Shown: positions 8,023 through 18,268, numbered from the stretch's first letter. The stretch is 47,416 nucleotides of DNA from JAWUXM01 sp034111325 (GCA_034111325.1 JAWUXM010000048.1:1-47416), one strand, 5' to 3'. Notes: a model not told the origin generated them from the letters alone. Numbers and translations are program-made.

Positions 8023-8349
8023 GGGACTGTCCAAAATAGCGTGTCTGTGTAAATAAATAATTGCGAAGATTAGGTATAGGAATTACCAAAAGTTGTTGAA
8101 TTTAATAACTTAAAAAAGGTAGTCCCTATGAGTAAACTAATTAATAAAGATTCTATAGGAAATCTGCGAGAGGCGACGTCGTCGTTTAGCTTGAATGGAT
8201 TTTTGTCGCATACGGTTGAAGTCTTGATGCAGATAGAGCGTGACGAATATTTATCGTCGGCTAAAATATCGGGAGTTGTTAATAAGGGCAATGGTTTTTA
8301 TAATCGCAATTTCAAATCATTATTGCGATGCTATTTACATCACAGTTAG
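8023..8349 (+). pseudogene. Truncated IS256-type transposase with left terminal repeat
   Basis: GGGACTGTCCAAAATAGCGT (8023-8042) looks like a terminal inverted repeat of IS256-family elements. 84 nt later an ATG at 8128 opens 73 codons. The stretch VEVLMQIERDEYL followed by VNKGNGFYNRNFKSL matches the N-terminal region of Mutator/IS256 transposases (Glu-Arg-x-Glu-Tyr-Leu, then x-Asn-Gly-x-x-x-Arg). The similarity is lost after about codon 63, the DDE domain is missing and no right-end repeat appears before gdhA. The element is dead, deleted at its 3' side. Confidence 0.6.
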
Positions 8350-8558
8350 AAGAGGTGACTCCTACGCAAAAGATGCTAAATCTTCCCTCTTCCACTCCCT
8401 AAGAACTCATCTTTCTGCTTCAAGCAGAACACTATATTTTTATTGTTTGAACTTACGATCAATTCATGATTATAATCATCTACGAAAAAGCAACAACTCG
8501 CCTTGACTCTAACTACAAGCAGTTCTAACTAGCTAAAAATTATAATTTACACGAAGCA

Positions 8559-9926
8559 ATGTCTGACATATTACAAATCGTTAAAAACCGCGACCCTTAC
8601 CAATTTGAGTTTCATCAAGCTGTTGAAGAAGTTATTGAATCAATTCGGCCAGTAATTGACCGCAATCCTCAATATCGTAAAGCCAAGATCCTCGAACGCA
8701 TGGTTGAGCCAGAAAGGCTGGTTGAATTCCGTGTTCCTTGGCAGGATGACAAAGGCGAGATTCATGTGAATCGCGGCTATCGTATTGGAATGAACAGCGC
8801 ACTTGGGCCATATAAAGGCGGCTTGCGTTTTCACCCTTCAGTAAATTTGAGTATATTAAAATTCCTCGCATTTGAACAGGTTTTTAAAAATGCCTTAACT
8901 ACTCTTCCAATGGGTGGAGCAAAAGGTGGTTCAGATTTTGACCCAAAAGGTAGGTCCGATTCTGAAATTATGCGTTTTTGTCAAAACTTTATGGCAGAAT
9001 TACATCGCCATATTGGCCGCCATACCGACATCCCTGCTGGTGATATTGGTGTTGGCGCACGTGAGATTGGCTATTTATTTGGCATGTATAAAAAAATGAG
9101 TAATGAATTTACCTGCGTTATAACTGGCAAAGGCGTAAATTGGGGTGGTAGTTTAATTCGCCCTGAAGCAACTGGCTATGGCGCAGTTTATTTTGCTAAT
9201 GAAATGCTGGCAACACGCAAACAAGAGTTAAAAGGAAAGAAATGCTTAATTTCTGGCTCGGGCAATGTTGCTACTTTTGCCGCTGAAAAACTCATTGAAC
9301 TTGGCGCTAAAGTTTTAACTTTATCAGATTCTGATGGTTGCATTTATGACGAAGAAGGGATAGATAGCGCAAAGCTAAAATTCGTGATGGATTTAAAAAA
9401 TGTCAAGCGTGGACGCATCAAGGAATATATCAAAAAATATCCAAAAGCTATTTTTACACCAGTTGATACCAAAAAACATGACCCCGAATTCATCCCATAT
9501 AATCCTCTTTGGAATCATAAGGCAGATTGTGCTTTTCCTTGCGCAACCCAAAATGAGCTGAGTGAGAAAGATGCAGAGAATCTCTCCCATAATGGTGTGT
9601 TCTTAGTTTCCGAAGGTGCAAATATGCCTTGTACAAGAGATGCAATCAGATATTTCCACGCTAATAATTTTCTCTATGCACCAGGGAAAGCCGCCAATGC
9701 TGGCGGTGTTTCAGTCTCTGGATTAGAGATGACTCAAAATTCTATTCGCATGTATTGGACAAGGGAAGAGGTTGATAACAAACTAAAAGACATCATGTCC
9801 AAAATTCACAAAACATGCTTGGACGCTGCTGCAGAATATGGCATGGAAGGCAATTACGAGGCTGGTGCCAATATTGCTGGCTTTGTTAAGGTCGCTGACG
9901 CAATGTTAGATCAAGGCGTTGTTTAG
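8559..9926 (+). CDS. gdhA: NADP-type glutamate dehydrogenase
   Basis: 455 residues, the length of the hexameric bacterial/fungal NADP enzyme. It interconverts 2-oxoglutarate plus ammonia and glutamate. Substrate-domain motifs are GPYKGGLRFHPSVN (residues about 83-96) and LPMGGAKGGSDFDPKGRSD with the catalytic lysine, then the PAGDIGVGAREIGYLFG segment. The dinucleotide domain has SGSGNVATFAAEKLIELGAKV and a Ser-Asp-Ser end to the second strand, as in NADP enzymes. No strong ribosome site precedes the ATG. The EamA gene follows 8 nt after the stop. Confidence 0.96.
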   Translation: MSDILQIVKNRDPYQFEFHQAVEEVIESIRPVIDRNPQYRKAKILERMVEPERLVEFRVPWQDDKGEIHVNRGYRIGMNSALGPYKGGLRFHPSVNLSILKFLAFEQVFKNALTTLPMGGAKGGSDFDPKGRSDSEIMRFCQNFMAELHRHIGRHTDIPAGDIGVGAREIGYLFGMYKKMSNEFTCVITGKGVNWGGSLIRPEATGYGAVYFANEMLATRKQELKGKKCLISGSGNVATFAAEKLIELGAKVLTLSDSDGCIYDEEGIDSAKLKFVMDLKNVKRGRIKEYIKKYPKAIFTPVDTKKHDPEFIPYNPLWNHKADCAFPCATQNELSEKDAENLSHNGVFLVSEGANMPCTRDAIRYFHANNFLYAPGKAANAGGVSVSGLEMTQNSIRMYWTREEVDNKLKDIMSKIHKTCLDAAAEYGMEGNYEAGANIAGFVKVADAMLDQGVV

Positions 9927-9934
9927 AAAAGCAC

Positions 9935-10837
9935 ATGTCCTTTGCTCATATCTTATTAGGGATATTATCTGCGTTGCTCTGGGGCGGCAATATTATCGCT
10001 TCAAAAATTGCCACTGATTATTTGCCACCTTTTCTTCTCTCAGCCTTACGCTTCACAATTGTAGCATTGTGCATCCTACCTTTTATACGAAAGATGGATA
10101 CTCCAATGCTTAAAGCTTTCTGGCTTGGGCAAATTTGGGGAACAATCTATTTTATGTTTTTCTTTAGCGGTTTATTTTTAGGCGCTAGCGCTGCTGTAAC
10201 ATCCGTTATAATGCAGTTATCTATGCCTTTTACCGTCATATTAGGCATTGTATTTCTTAAAGAGCGCACCACAGTTACAAAGATCATCGGCACAGTTATT
10301 ACCTTCTACGGCATTTATATCATGAAAGATTCGCCCTATATTTCAGAAAGCCCTCTTGCAACCATTTTAATTATCTGTGCGGCTTTTACTTGGGGAGCTG
10401 CGCAAATTACACTCAAAAAAAATAATGAAACCCATATTCTTGCTTTCACTGGCTGGATGGCGCTTTTCTGCATTCCATCTCTATTAGCATTATCCTTTCT
10501 CAGTAGTTATTTAGGAATTTTTCCTAATGAAATTTTGCAGAGTAAAAGCATGTTTAGACTAAATTATGAATTTATCTTTGCGTTACTTTATATGAGTATT
10601 GTCTCGACGATTATCGTAAATTATTCGATTTTATATTTGCTAAAACATAACACTGCTGGGCAAGTAGGAAGCTTCTTGCTATTAATTCCTGTTTCGGGAG
10701 TACTCTTATCAATTACTATCCTAGGCGAAGAAGTTGCCCACTATATAATCAATGGCAGCATAGTAGTAATGATTGGGCTATCCATTATCCTCTTCCAACG
10801 CCGCAAAATTAAAAAAATAGAGATATTGGCGAAGTAA
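9935..10837 (+). CDS. EamA/DMT-family transporter
   Basis: 300 residues with ten predicted membrane helices in two EamA repeats (about 4-130 and 147-285). LLSALRFTIVALCILPFIRK and the second repeat's YILPVSG-like segment (LLLIPVSGVLLSITILGE) are typical. The drug/metabolite superfamily exports or imports small metabolites, often amino acids; rickettsiae use relatives for S-adenosylmethionine uptake, but the substrate cannot be read from sequence. Eight nt after gdhA, so likely co-transcribed; a role in amino-acid exchange would fit but is inference. A mini copy of repeat family B follows the stop. Confidence 0.88.
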   Translation: MSFAHILLGILSALLWGGNIIASKIATDYLPPFLLSALRFTIVALCILPFIRKMDTPMLKAFWLGQIWGTIYFMFFFSGLFLGASAAVTSVIMQLSMPFTVILGIVFLKERTTVTKIIGTVITFYGIYIMKDSPYISESPLATILIICAAFTWGAAQITLKKNNETHILAFTGWMALFCIPSLLALSFLSSYLGIFPNEILQSKSMFRLNYEFIFALLYMSIVSTIIVNYSILYLLKHNTAGQVGSFLLLIPVSGVLLSITILGEEVAHYIINGSIVVMIGLSIILFQRRKIKKIEILAK

Positions 10838-10839
10838 TT

Positions 10840-10886
10840 ATACCAATATCTTTAATAATTGCGCATTTAAAGAAGAACCTTGGTAT
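10840..10886. repeat. Family B repeat, 47-bp mini copy
   Basis: ATACCAATATCTTTAATAAT runs straight into CGCATTTAAAGAAGAACC-TTGGTAT, the right arm of the copy at 19157. It folds as a hairpin between two convergent genes and probably ends transcription from both sides. Positions 10867-10886 also encode the last residues of the VOC protein. Confidence 0.7.
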
Positions 10887-11301
10887 TAGAAGCAAAAAGC
10901 TGTGATGGGTCTTTGAAAGATTTAAACTCTAAAGCGTTGCCAGACGGATCTGAGAAAAACATAGTAGCTTGCGCACCGACTTCCCCTTCAAAACGAATAT
11001 AAGGTTCAATGATAAATTCAACATTATGAGCCTTGAGGCGTTCAGCAAATTTATGCCATTGCTCCCATTCTAACACCACACCAAAATGCGGCACCGGCAC
11101 GCCATGACCATCGACTGCGTTAATCGCTGCTGGTTTGCTTTCTACACCCTCTTTTAAATGTGTAACTAGCTGATGACCATAACAATTCCAATCCACCCAC
11201 TTCTCAGAGAAGCGACCTGCACTAAAACCCAAAAACTCACCATAAAATTGGCGCGCTTTGGCTAAATCATTAACTGCTATTGCTAAGTGAAATGGTTGCA
11301 T
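10867..11301 (-). CDS. VOC-superfamily (glyoxalase/dioxygenase fold) protein
   Basis: 144 residues, one VOC module of two beta-alpha-beta-beta-beta repeats. FHLAIAVNDLAKARQFYGEFLGF opens it, with His4 a likely metal ligand; PHFGVVLEW in the middle holds another His, and the closing DPSGNALEFKSF supplies the metal-binding Glu. Such proteins act on small molecules or bind antibiotics; no substrate can be assigned. The ribosome site TGAGGG lies 7-8 nt before the ATG. The last residues, Asn-Thr-Lys-Val-Leu-Leu, and the stop are encoded by the family B repeat arm, so the original C-terminus was replaced. Confidence 0.9.
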   Translation of the reverse strand: MQPFHLAIAVNDLAKARQFYGEFLGFSAGRFSEKWVDWNCYGHQLVTHLKEGVESKPAAINAVDGHGVPVPHFGVVLEWEQWHKFAERLKAHNVEFIIEPYIRFEGEVGAQATMFFSDPSGNALEFKSFKDPSQLFASNTKVLL

Positions 11302-11389
11302 GATTATCCCTCATAGTTTGTTGGTAATATTTTTATCACTCAATTAGCAGAACATACAAGAATAACATATTAATATTATTTTGAAAGCT

Positions 11390-11420
11390 GTGCAGATGCT
11401 GAAACAAGTTCAGCATGACG
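11390..11420. repeat. Short palindrome of the HAELVSAS-coding type
   Basis: ATGCTGAA (11396-11403) and TTCAGCAT (11409-11416) form a hairpin followed by GACG. Read on the minus strand it codes the His-Ala-Glu-Leu-Val-Ser-Ala-Ser run seen in many spurious rickettsial ORFs that cross such repeats. Confidence 0.65.
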
Positions 11421-11479
11421 AAAAAGGAGAGGTCTTATCACATATCTAATTGCAGAATAAGCAAGATATATAGGAGAGT

Positions 11480-11515
11480 AAATCTGAGGATTTTTGTGAT
11501 AATTTTTAGTACATG
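11480..11515. repeat. Family A half copy
   Basis: AAATCTGAGGATTTTTGTGA followed by TAATTTTTAGTACATG matches the outer arm of family A; the same arm stands alone at 38280 and at the window end. No complementary partner arm lies next to it. Confidence 0.6.
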
Positions 11516-11556
11516 TTCTCAATAATATTTTAAATAACAAATCAACCTCTGTTCTC

Positions 11557-11684
11557 AAAATCTTATAAATTTTGCTTTTATTTTTGACCAATGTCCTATG
11601 CGAATGAGCGACGTGTATACTTCATACACAAGTCGAAGTGAGCAAAGGTTATTGGTTAAAAAGAATGCAAAAGAATAAGATTTT
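11557..11684. repeat. Family A palindromic repeat, full copy
   Basis: About 128 bp. Left arm AAAATCTTATAAATTTTGC pairs with the right arm GCAAAAGAATAAGATTTT; the centre is GTGTAT-acttc-ATACAC. It lies just beyond the 3' limb of the 16S processing stem and could fold as a terminator for the rRNA transcript. Confidence 0.75.
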
Positions 11685-11691
11685 GGAGATT

Positions 11692-11722
11692 TTCATTGAT
11701 AGGAGAGAAACAAAGGCAGTGG
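11692..11722 (-). promoter_or_regulatory. 3' limb of the 16S pre-rRNA processing stem
   Basis: TTCATTGATAGGAGAGAAAC continuing AAAGGCAGTGG is, apart from a few mismatches and a short bulge, complementary to 13339-13373 on the other side of the 16S gene. Such a stem is the normal RNase III substrate that releases pre-16S. Confidence 0.75.
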
Positions 11723-11766
11723 CCGCTAATTTTTTTGACAATATGGTTAAAAACCACATCATCTAT

Positions 11767-13266
<1,500 letters not shown>

Positions 13267-13672
13267 ACCTAAATTTTAAATTAACGGGATCAAATCATGT
13301 ATAAATACATAAAATGAGCCCTAAAGTAACATAAGCAACCACTGCCTATGCTTCTCTCCTATTAACAATGAAAAAGAGCAGTAACTGACTTGTCATTCTT
13401 TTAGGTGTTTTGCACGCTAAAATTCACGACCAATTAACGTTCTTATTTAAAGAATATTAACCTCAGAAACCAAGGAATAGCGAGTTTTAGACTAGGCAAA
13501 CATAAGTGTAAAGCAGAAAGTTGATATTTTTTATAAGAAAATCGCAGGCAATCAAAAGTTCCTACCTTAATTATTGCAAATCGAGCCTTCCAAAAGGAAG
13601 TATATACGCCATTAATCCATTATCAAATAATTCTCTCACCTATTAGAACCTGCAGCAAAAACATTACTGCCA
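13267..13672 (-). promoter_or_regulatory. 16S leader region with the 5' limb of the processing stem
   Basis: 406 nt without a gene. 13339-13373 (CCACTGCCTATGCTTCTCTC onward on the plus strand) pairs with 11692-11722. The rRNA promoter must lie at higher coordinates, probably within 13380-13560, but no -35/-10 pair convinces me. Confidence 0.55.
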
Positions 13673-14485
13673 TTACGCCATAAGTTTCAACAACGGTCGC
13701 TTGATTGCGTTTTCTTGAAAATAATCATTAACACGACTCACTACATCAGTTTGAAATAGCTTCTCGTACTTCACATCAAGGACATAAGCCTTGGCTTTGA
13801 GTTGCAAGACTATCATATTACCAATTATGATTTCGCTAACCACGATACTATAAGGCTTCTTGAGGAAAATATATTTACTAGTAATTAGCACTTCATTAAT
13901 AATTTTACGCGCAAGCGGAAGGTCTGCATCAAGTGCTAAGTGAAAGTCAAAAACCATCATCATATCCATGTTGCCATCATTAGCGGAAGCAACGACATCA
14001 GTAAGAAAACGTGCATTAGGAATAGTGACAAGATTATCATCTAAAGTGATTAGGCGAACAGTCCGCAGGCCAATTGATTTTATTTCACCATATTGACTAT
14101 CAAATGTAACTCGGTCTCCTACTTGGAAAGGCTGGTCAAACAATAGCACCAACCCAGCTACCAAAGAGGAAACAAGGTCTTTTAGAGCCAAACCCATTGC
14201 AACGGCGACACTTCCGCCAATCGCAAGTAGCAATTCACGGGAAGGACGCATTGCACCATAAAATATAGTAATTCCGCCGACGATGTAAATTAAGAAAATA
14301 ATAATTGTCACTATTTGCAAAATTAACAAACGTCGAGAAGGAATATTATTAATTGCCCGATTAGCAAGCCCAGTAAGCATCCTTGCAATAATAATTAGGA
14401 GAATTATGCCAAAGACAAAGAAGGCAATTTTTTGCATTTGAAAAAGTTGCGTAATTTGGTTAAAGCCGTCAAAATTTTTATCCAT
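13673..14485 (-). CDS. Short MscS-type mechanosensitive channel
   Basis: 270 residues from the ATG at 14485; TTG at 14518 is an alternative. AGGA lies upstream. Three membrane helices: residues about 21-41, 54-79, and the pore helix about 86-115 with the small-residue face GGSVAVAMGLALKDLVSSLVAG. Then comes the beta-domain signature FQVGDRV-TF and GEIKSIGLRTVRLITLDDNLVTIPNARF and a C-terminal alpha/beta domain. MscS channels form heptamers that open under membrane tension. The ATG overlaps the upstream ATPase stop by 8 nt (ATGGATAA), so the two are translationally coupled. This pore protein may form a complex with the large protein upstream; that is inference. Confidence 0.9.
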   Translation of the reverse strand: MDKNFDGFNQITQLFQMQKIAFFVFGIILLIIIARMLTGLANRAINNIPSRRLLILQIVTIIIFLIYIVGGITIFYGAMRPSRELLLAIGGSVAVAMGLALKDLVSSLVAGLVLLFDQPFQVGDRVTFDSQYGEIKSIGLRTVRLITLDDNLVTIPNARFLTDVVASANDGNMDMMMVFDFHLALDADLPLARKIINEVLITSKYIFLKKPYSIVVSEIIIGNMIVLQLKAKAYVLDVKYEKLFQTDVVSRVNDYFQENAIKRPLLKLMA

Positions 14486-17228
14486 AGATGAAATTCCTAT
14501 CTTTAAGGAGTTTAACAATCACAATTTGCCACATAGCCGATAGGTAATAACGGTTTGGCTGACGTTCTTCGAGATGTTGTTTTTCAACGCCAATACGCAC
14601 AATATTTATAACCGCGGCAGTTGGCAGGGACGTAATTTCAGCAATTTCCTCTAATGAGAGATTATGATGCTTGGTGATTGCCGCATAGATAAAAAATTGA
14701 TTATCAGAAAGATCAGTCAGATCCGATGCTTTTGCAGTTTTTGGTAATGCAACTTTAATTGTTGATTTATTTACTAAGCTCAAAGAAGAAATCCATAGTT
14801 GCATAGCAGTTTGTGGGTTGCCTTTTGATTCACTCCACAACATCTGAAAAAATTTCTCATGCAAATCATTAAATTCACGACGAGAGCTTTTTGCATCCAT
14901 TGCAAAAATCAAAGGATCATAAATTAGTTTAAAGCCAGTGCGCTCATGCTTTTTAAGAATTAGCTTTTGAATATCTTCGTCCCTCCATTTTTCGAGTTTG
15001 AATTGGTAACGGAAATAGCGATCGATACGCAATGCGTTTTGTAAATAACGCCAAGCGTAATGATTAAAACTAGCAACCCAAAAGATGTTGTTATTATGGA
15101 CGTTGATTAACAAATCAAAAAGACAATTCAGCGCTTCAAACCCCTGATGTTTAGCAAGGAATAAATCATGACAATTATCCATTAATATGATTGTACGTTT
15201 TTTATGATTAGAGAGCCGCTCTGTTAAGTTTTTTGCACTTTGAAAACCAAAAGCGTTGCTAAGCAGAGTTTCAATTTGTTTTTTGTTAGTAAGTTTTTTC
15301 GGGATAGCAATATTGATGATTTCTGTATTGTTAGCAAATGTTCTTTTAATCCAGTCTAGCAAAAGAGAAGCTCCCATGCCGTTCTCGCCAAAAAGCACCA
15401 TGGAATTTTCTTGATTTTTGCCTTCTTGCCAATTGTGCAGAACTGTTTTGATTCCATCATAAGGATGATCTGCTACTTCGATAAAATCTTCTGACTCTTG
15501 TGCGATAAGAAAGCGTTTTAGATATGAGTTAGAAAGATAATTTTCTTCAAGCTGTACATTAGTTTTGGCAGCAGATTCAAGTTTGCGTTTATAAGATTGC
15601 GCCAGAATTCTTTTGACAAAATCATTATCTGTAAGCCAAGAAGTTATTTTTCTGAATAGAATATTGAGCAAGAGGAGAACGCTAATTGGCAAGGCAAAAA
15701 GAAGAGACATCTTGCCTTGTAAAAAGCGACGAGTTATTTGCGATGTCGTTTTAGATAAACGTCTTTTAACTGCTGATTCCAGCTCTTTTGACCATTTTCC
15801 TGAGAGGAACAATAGCAGCAAGATAAAACCTGCGACAAATAAATTAAAGATCAAATGATAGACCAAAGCTTGGCGCACGATTGATTCGGTTAAATGTAGT
15901 AAGGAAATTGCACCTAATAAATATAAGCCTAAATATTCAGTAAATTTCTTGATACGCTGATCTAGTGCTGTGCGTATGTTTAAACCAATAATATCAAGAT
16001 ATAGCAGATCGTTGAGCGTTGAAAAAGTAAAAATCTTAAAAATCCTATAGAGGAAGTAATATTGGAAATATGGCATTACAACGCCAATCTCCGCAATAAT
16101 GCTATCGCGTAGAACTTGTTTAGCTAATTCAAATATAATAATAACCGCAACCCACGGAAAGTATGGTATCGATTTTGATAGGAAAATTGCCCATTTCGCA
16201 TGGCTGTTATTGTAAAGCGATGATTTGACTAAGTGCTTTTTTAATCCCTCCAGGAGGATAATTAATTTGCGCAAAATAACAATTCCGATGAATAATATTC
16301 CCACGAAGAATAGAAGTACGCCAAGCTGTTTAATAATTAAAGACATACCAGAAGTGCCCGAGTTTAAGGCTTGGCGATAATCAGATATTTTACTGTAGAA
16401 GGTTGCAAATGGGCGATAAGGAATGAGTTTTAATTCTCGTGCAAGATCCGCAAAATAAGCGTTATTTAATTTATATTGATTTGCGTTATATTGCTCCAAG
16501 CGCAGTAAAATTGACGCTCGAATCTTACCAGATTGCAGTAAGAGCTTGGCTTGGTAATTTTTACTAGCTTCAATAAATTGCTGTTTGGTTGATAATAAAT
16601 TTGCATATTCATCGAGCAAAGCATAGCGGGATTGGTTATATTCAACAAATATTTGACCATCTTCACTCCGTGTGGAGTCTTGAGAAAGTTCTCTTTGTGG
16701 AAGGGTTAGCAGATTTGGTAATTCATGGCTCCAATAGCTATTACGACTAAAAAAACTCAAGCTACTATCTGCTAATTCACGCCAATAGAGCAAGGTTTCT
16801 TGGTAGAGTGTCATTAGATCATCCTGTGCAATATGGCGCTGCGCTAGAGCGATATCAATCTTTCGCAGATGCACAGCAATATCATAAAGATTGTCATTTT
16901 TTTCCTTGAGAATTGAGGCAAGTTTGATTTGTGATTTAGCGACATCTCGCCTTGTTTGCTCAATCAAAGCTTTGTCCGTCGCAATCTCCTTAAGCAGCGG
17001 AGAGGAGGGTTTTTGCACTACTGACTCTGCTTCCTGCAGGGATTTGTTAGCATCTTGAATTGTGTTCTCTGCATAATCCAACGCCTGACTAAGACCTTCC
17101 TCAATTGGCTTTGCTTGGATTGCAGGGAGGGGCACAAGTGCTACTTGCGTAAAATCACTTTCTTGTGCATTTGCAAAACTAGGCAAAAGCAGTAATAAGA
17201 TGATGAATTTGAGCAGTAAGTTATACAT
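14478..17228 (-). CDS. Membrane-anchored AAA/STAND-like ATPase with MscK-like periplasmic and membrane part
   Basis: 916 residues. A signal peptide (1-21, cleavage after FANA) leads to a periplasmic coiled-coil region (about 45-265), reminiscent of MscK/MscM-type channels. Six hydrophobic segments follow (about 297-326, 346-370, 376-402, 431-450, 455-476, 507-526), but there is no MscS pore or beta domain. Residues 560-830 look like a P-loop ATPase: FGENGMGAS at 613-621 in the Walker A position, TIILMDNCHD (679-688) as Walker B, WVASFNHYAW as sensor 1, and DRYFRYQFKLEKW with arginines that could act in trans. SKGNPQTAMQLWISSL resembles the ORC/STAND lid. Residues about 836-916 look like a winged helix. 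The Walker A lysine is replaced by Ala620, so ATP hydrolysis is doubtful. Coupled by an 8-nt overlap to the short MscS gene. I know no named family with this architecture. Confidence 0.75.
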   Translation of the reverse strand: MYNLLLKFIILLLLLPSFANAQESDFTQVALVPLPAIQAKPIEEGLSQALDYAENTIQDANKSLQEAESVVQKPSSPLLKEIATDKALIEQTRRDVAKSQIKLASILKEKNDNLYDIAVHLRKIDIALAQRHIAQDDLMTLYQETLLYWRELADSSLSFFSRNSYWSHELPNLLTLPQRELSQDSTRSEDGQIFVEYNQSRYALLDEYANLLSTKQQFIEASKNYQAKLLLQSGKIRASILLRLEQYNANQYKLNNAYFADLARELKLIPYRPFATFYSKISDYRQALNSGTSGMSLIIKQLGVLLFFVGILFIGIVILRKLIILLEGLKKHLVKSSLYNNSHAKWAIFLSKSIPYFPWVAVIIIFELAKQVLRDSIIAEIGVVMPYFQYYFLYRIFKIFTFSTLNDLLYLDIIGLNIRTALDQRIKKFTEYLGLYLLGAISLLHLTESIVRQALVYHLIFNLFVAGFILLLLFLSGKWSKELESAVKRRLSKTTSQITRRFLQGKMSLLFALPISVLLLLNILFRKITSWLTDNDFVKRILAQSYKRKLESAAKTNVQLEENYLSNSYLKRFLIAQESEDFIEVADHPYDGIKTVLHNWQEGKNQENSMVLFGENGMGASLLLDWIKRTFANNTEIINIAIPKKLTNKKQIETLLSNAFGFQSAKNLTERLSNHKKRTIILMDNCHDLFLAKHQGFEALNCLFDLLINVHNNNIFWVASFNHYAWRYLQNALRIDRYFRYQFKLEKWRDEDIQKLILKKHERTGFKLIYDPLIFAMDAKSSRREFNDLHEKFFQMLWSESKGNPQTAMQLWISSLSLVNKSTIKVALPKTAKASDLTDLSDNQFFIYAAITKHHNLSLEEIAEITSLPTAAVINIVRIGVEKQHLEERQPNRYYLSAMWQIVIVKLLKDRNFIYG

Positions 17229-17270
17229 TACAACACATAGTATATTGAAGAAATTTCATTCACATTAGTC

Positions 17271-18242
17271 TTAAAACCACTTCAACTTCCTAAAAAGGAC
17301 AATTTGCATAGCGACAATGGCGCTCAAAAACCCACAGAAAATAAAGAAAGCATTTTGATCTCCCGCACCAGGAATTCCGCCAACATTAATACCTAGCAAG
17401 CCAGTTAAAAACCCTAGCGGCAGAAATATCGCCGCGATTACTGATAAAATATACATGTTTTTATTTAGACGGTCAGAGAGAATATTTGCCAACTCATCTT
17501 TCACGATCTGTGCCCTTTCACGAATCGCATCTAAATCTTCAACATATCGTGTGACATGGTTGTAACTCTCCTGCAAATGACGTTTGTGGTTTTCATTCAA
17601 CCAATTTAAATCTGCCATACGTAGCTGCCCAATAGCATCCCTTTGCGGCGCCATATAACGACGAAACATAATCGCTTGCTTACGTACATCGATAATATTG
17701 CTACGTAAGTTTACATCCGCCGTCTCAATAATTTTTTCTTCAATGTCATCAGCACTATCATCAAGCTCTGTCAAAACTGGCTCCATGCGCTCGAATAATC
17801 TTGAAGCTAACATACAGACAAACTGCCCCGCATCTTTTGGACCCATGCCATTTTTAAGCCTTTCTTCAATATCCCAGACTGCTTTTAATTTGCGTTTGCG
17901 TACACTGATTATACGATGTTTGTCAACCCAAAGACGAATCGATACCATATCCTCTGGATCGGCATTTTCATTAAGGTTTACCCCACGTAAAATCAACAAC
18001 ACGCCATCATTAATTTGCGTCATACGTGGGCGTGTTTCTTCAGCGAGCAAAGCATCAATAATGAGCGGGTCAAGATAAGATGTTTCTTGCTCAAGCCATG
18101 TTTTGGTTAATGGATGATTAGCATCCATATGTACCCAAGCAAGATTTTTGGCTTTAATTTCTTTACTGATATCCTCGCCGCTTAAAGCTTTGCCACCACC
18201 TTTTCCATCAAAACCATAGGCTAATAAAATATGGTCATTCAT
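17271..18242 (-). CDS. zntB: CorA-family divalent cation transporter, ZntB type
   Basis: 323 residues. The long N-terminal cytosolic funnel is followed by two C-terminal helices; the first ends FLPLGFLTGLLGINVGGIPG. Classical CorA has Gly-Met-Asn there, whereas Gly-Ile-Asn-Val-Gly-Gly is the ZntB version, so zinc (or another divalent ion) transport is likelier than magnesium. WVHMDANHP near residue 36 and VISVRKRKL-type strands support the family. The Shine-Dalgarno AGGAGGAG is 5 nt before the ATG and lies in the 3' arm of a perfect hairpin (18248-18268). Gene order with the Crp/Fnr regulator upstream is same-strand with about 110 nt between. Confidence 0.9.
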   Translation of the reverse strand: MNDHILLAYGFDGKGGGKALSGEDISKEIKAKNLAWVHMDANHPLTKTWLEQETSYLDPLIIDALLAEETRPRMTQINDGVLLILRGVNLNENADPEDMVSIRLWVDKHRIISVRKRKLKAVWDIEERLKNGMGPKDAGQFVCMLASRLFERMEPVLTELDDSADDIEEKIIETADVNLRSNIIDVRKQAIMFRRYMAPQRDAIGQLRMADLNWLNENHKRHLQESYNHVTRYVEDLDAIRERAQIVKDELANILSDRLNKNMYILSVIAAIFLPLGFLTGLLGINVGGIPGAGDQNAFFIFCGFLSAIVAMQIVLFRKLKWF

Positions 18243-18247
18243 GCGCT

Positions 18248-18268
18248 CCTCCTAATTGAATTAGGAGG
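18248..18268 (-). promoter_or_regulatory. Hairpin enclosing the zntB ribosome binding site
   Basis: CCTCCTAATT (18248-18257) and AATTAGGAGG (18259-18268) are perfect complements. In the zntB mRNA this gives CCUCCUAA-UUCAA-UUAGGAGG, with the Shine-Dalgarno as the 3' arm and the ATG 6 nt later. Folding would hide the ribosome site. Confidence 0.65.

Noticed and set aside
8070..8291. 73-codon minus-strand frame opposite the transposase fragment
   Set aside because: The plus-strand frame has the IS256-like motif; the antisense one has none.
11376..11591. 71-codon minus-strand frame ending RHAELVSASAQLSK
   Set aside because: The HAELVSAS run comes from a palindromic repeat and the rest has no protein character.
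17271..18242. CorA magnesium channel
   Set aside because: The signature is Gly-Ile-Asn-Val-Gly-Gly, closer to ZntB than to the Gly-Met-Asn of CorA, so ZntB is preferred.
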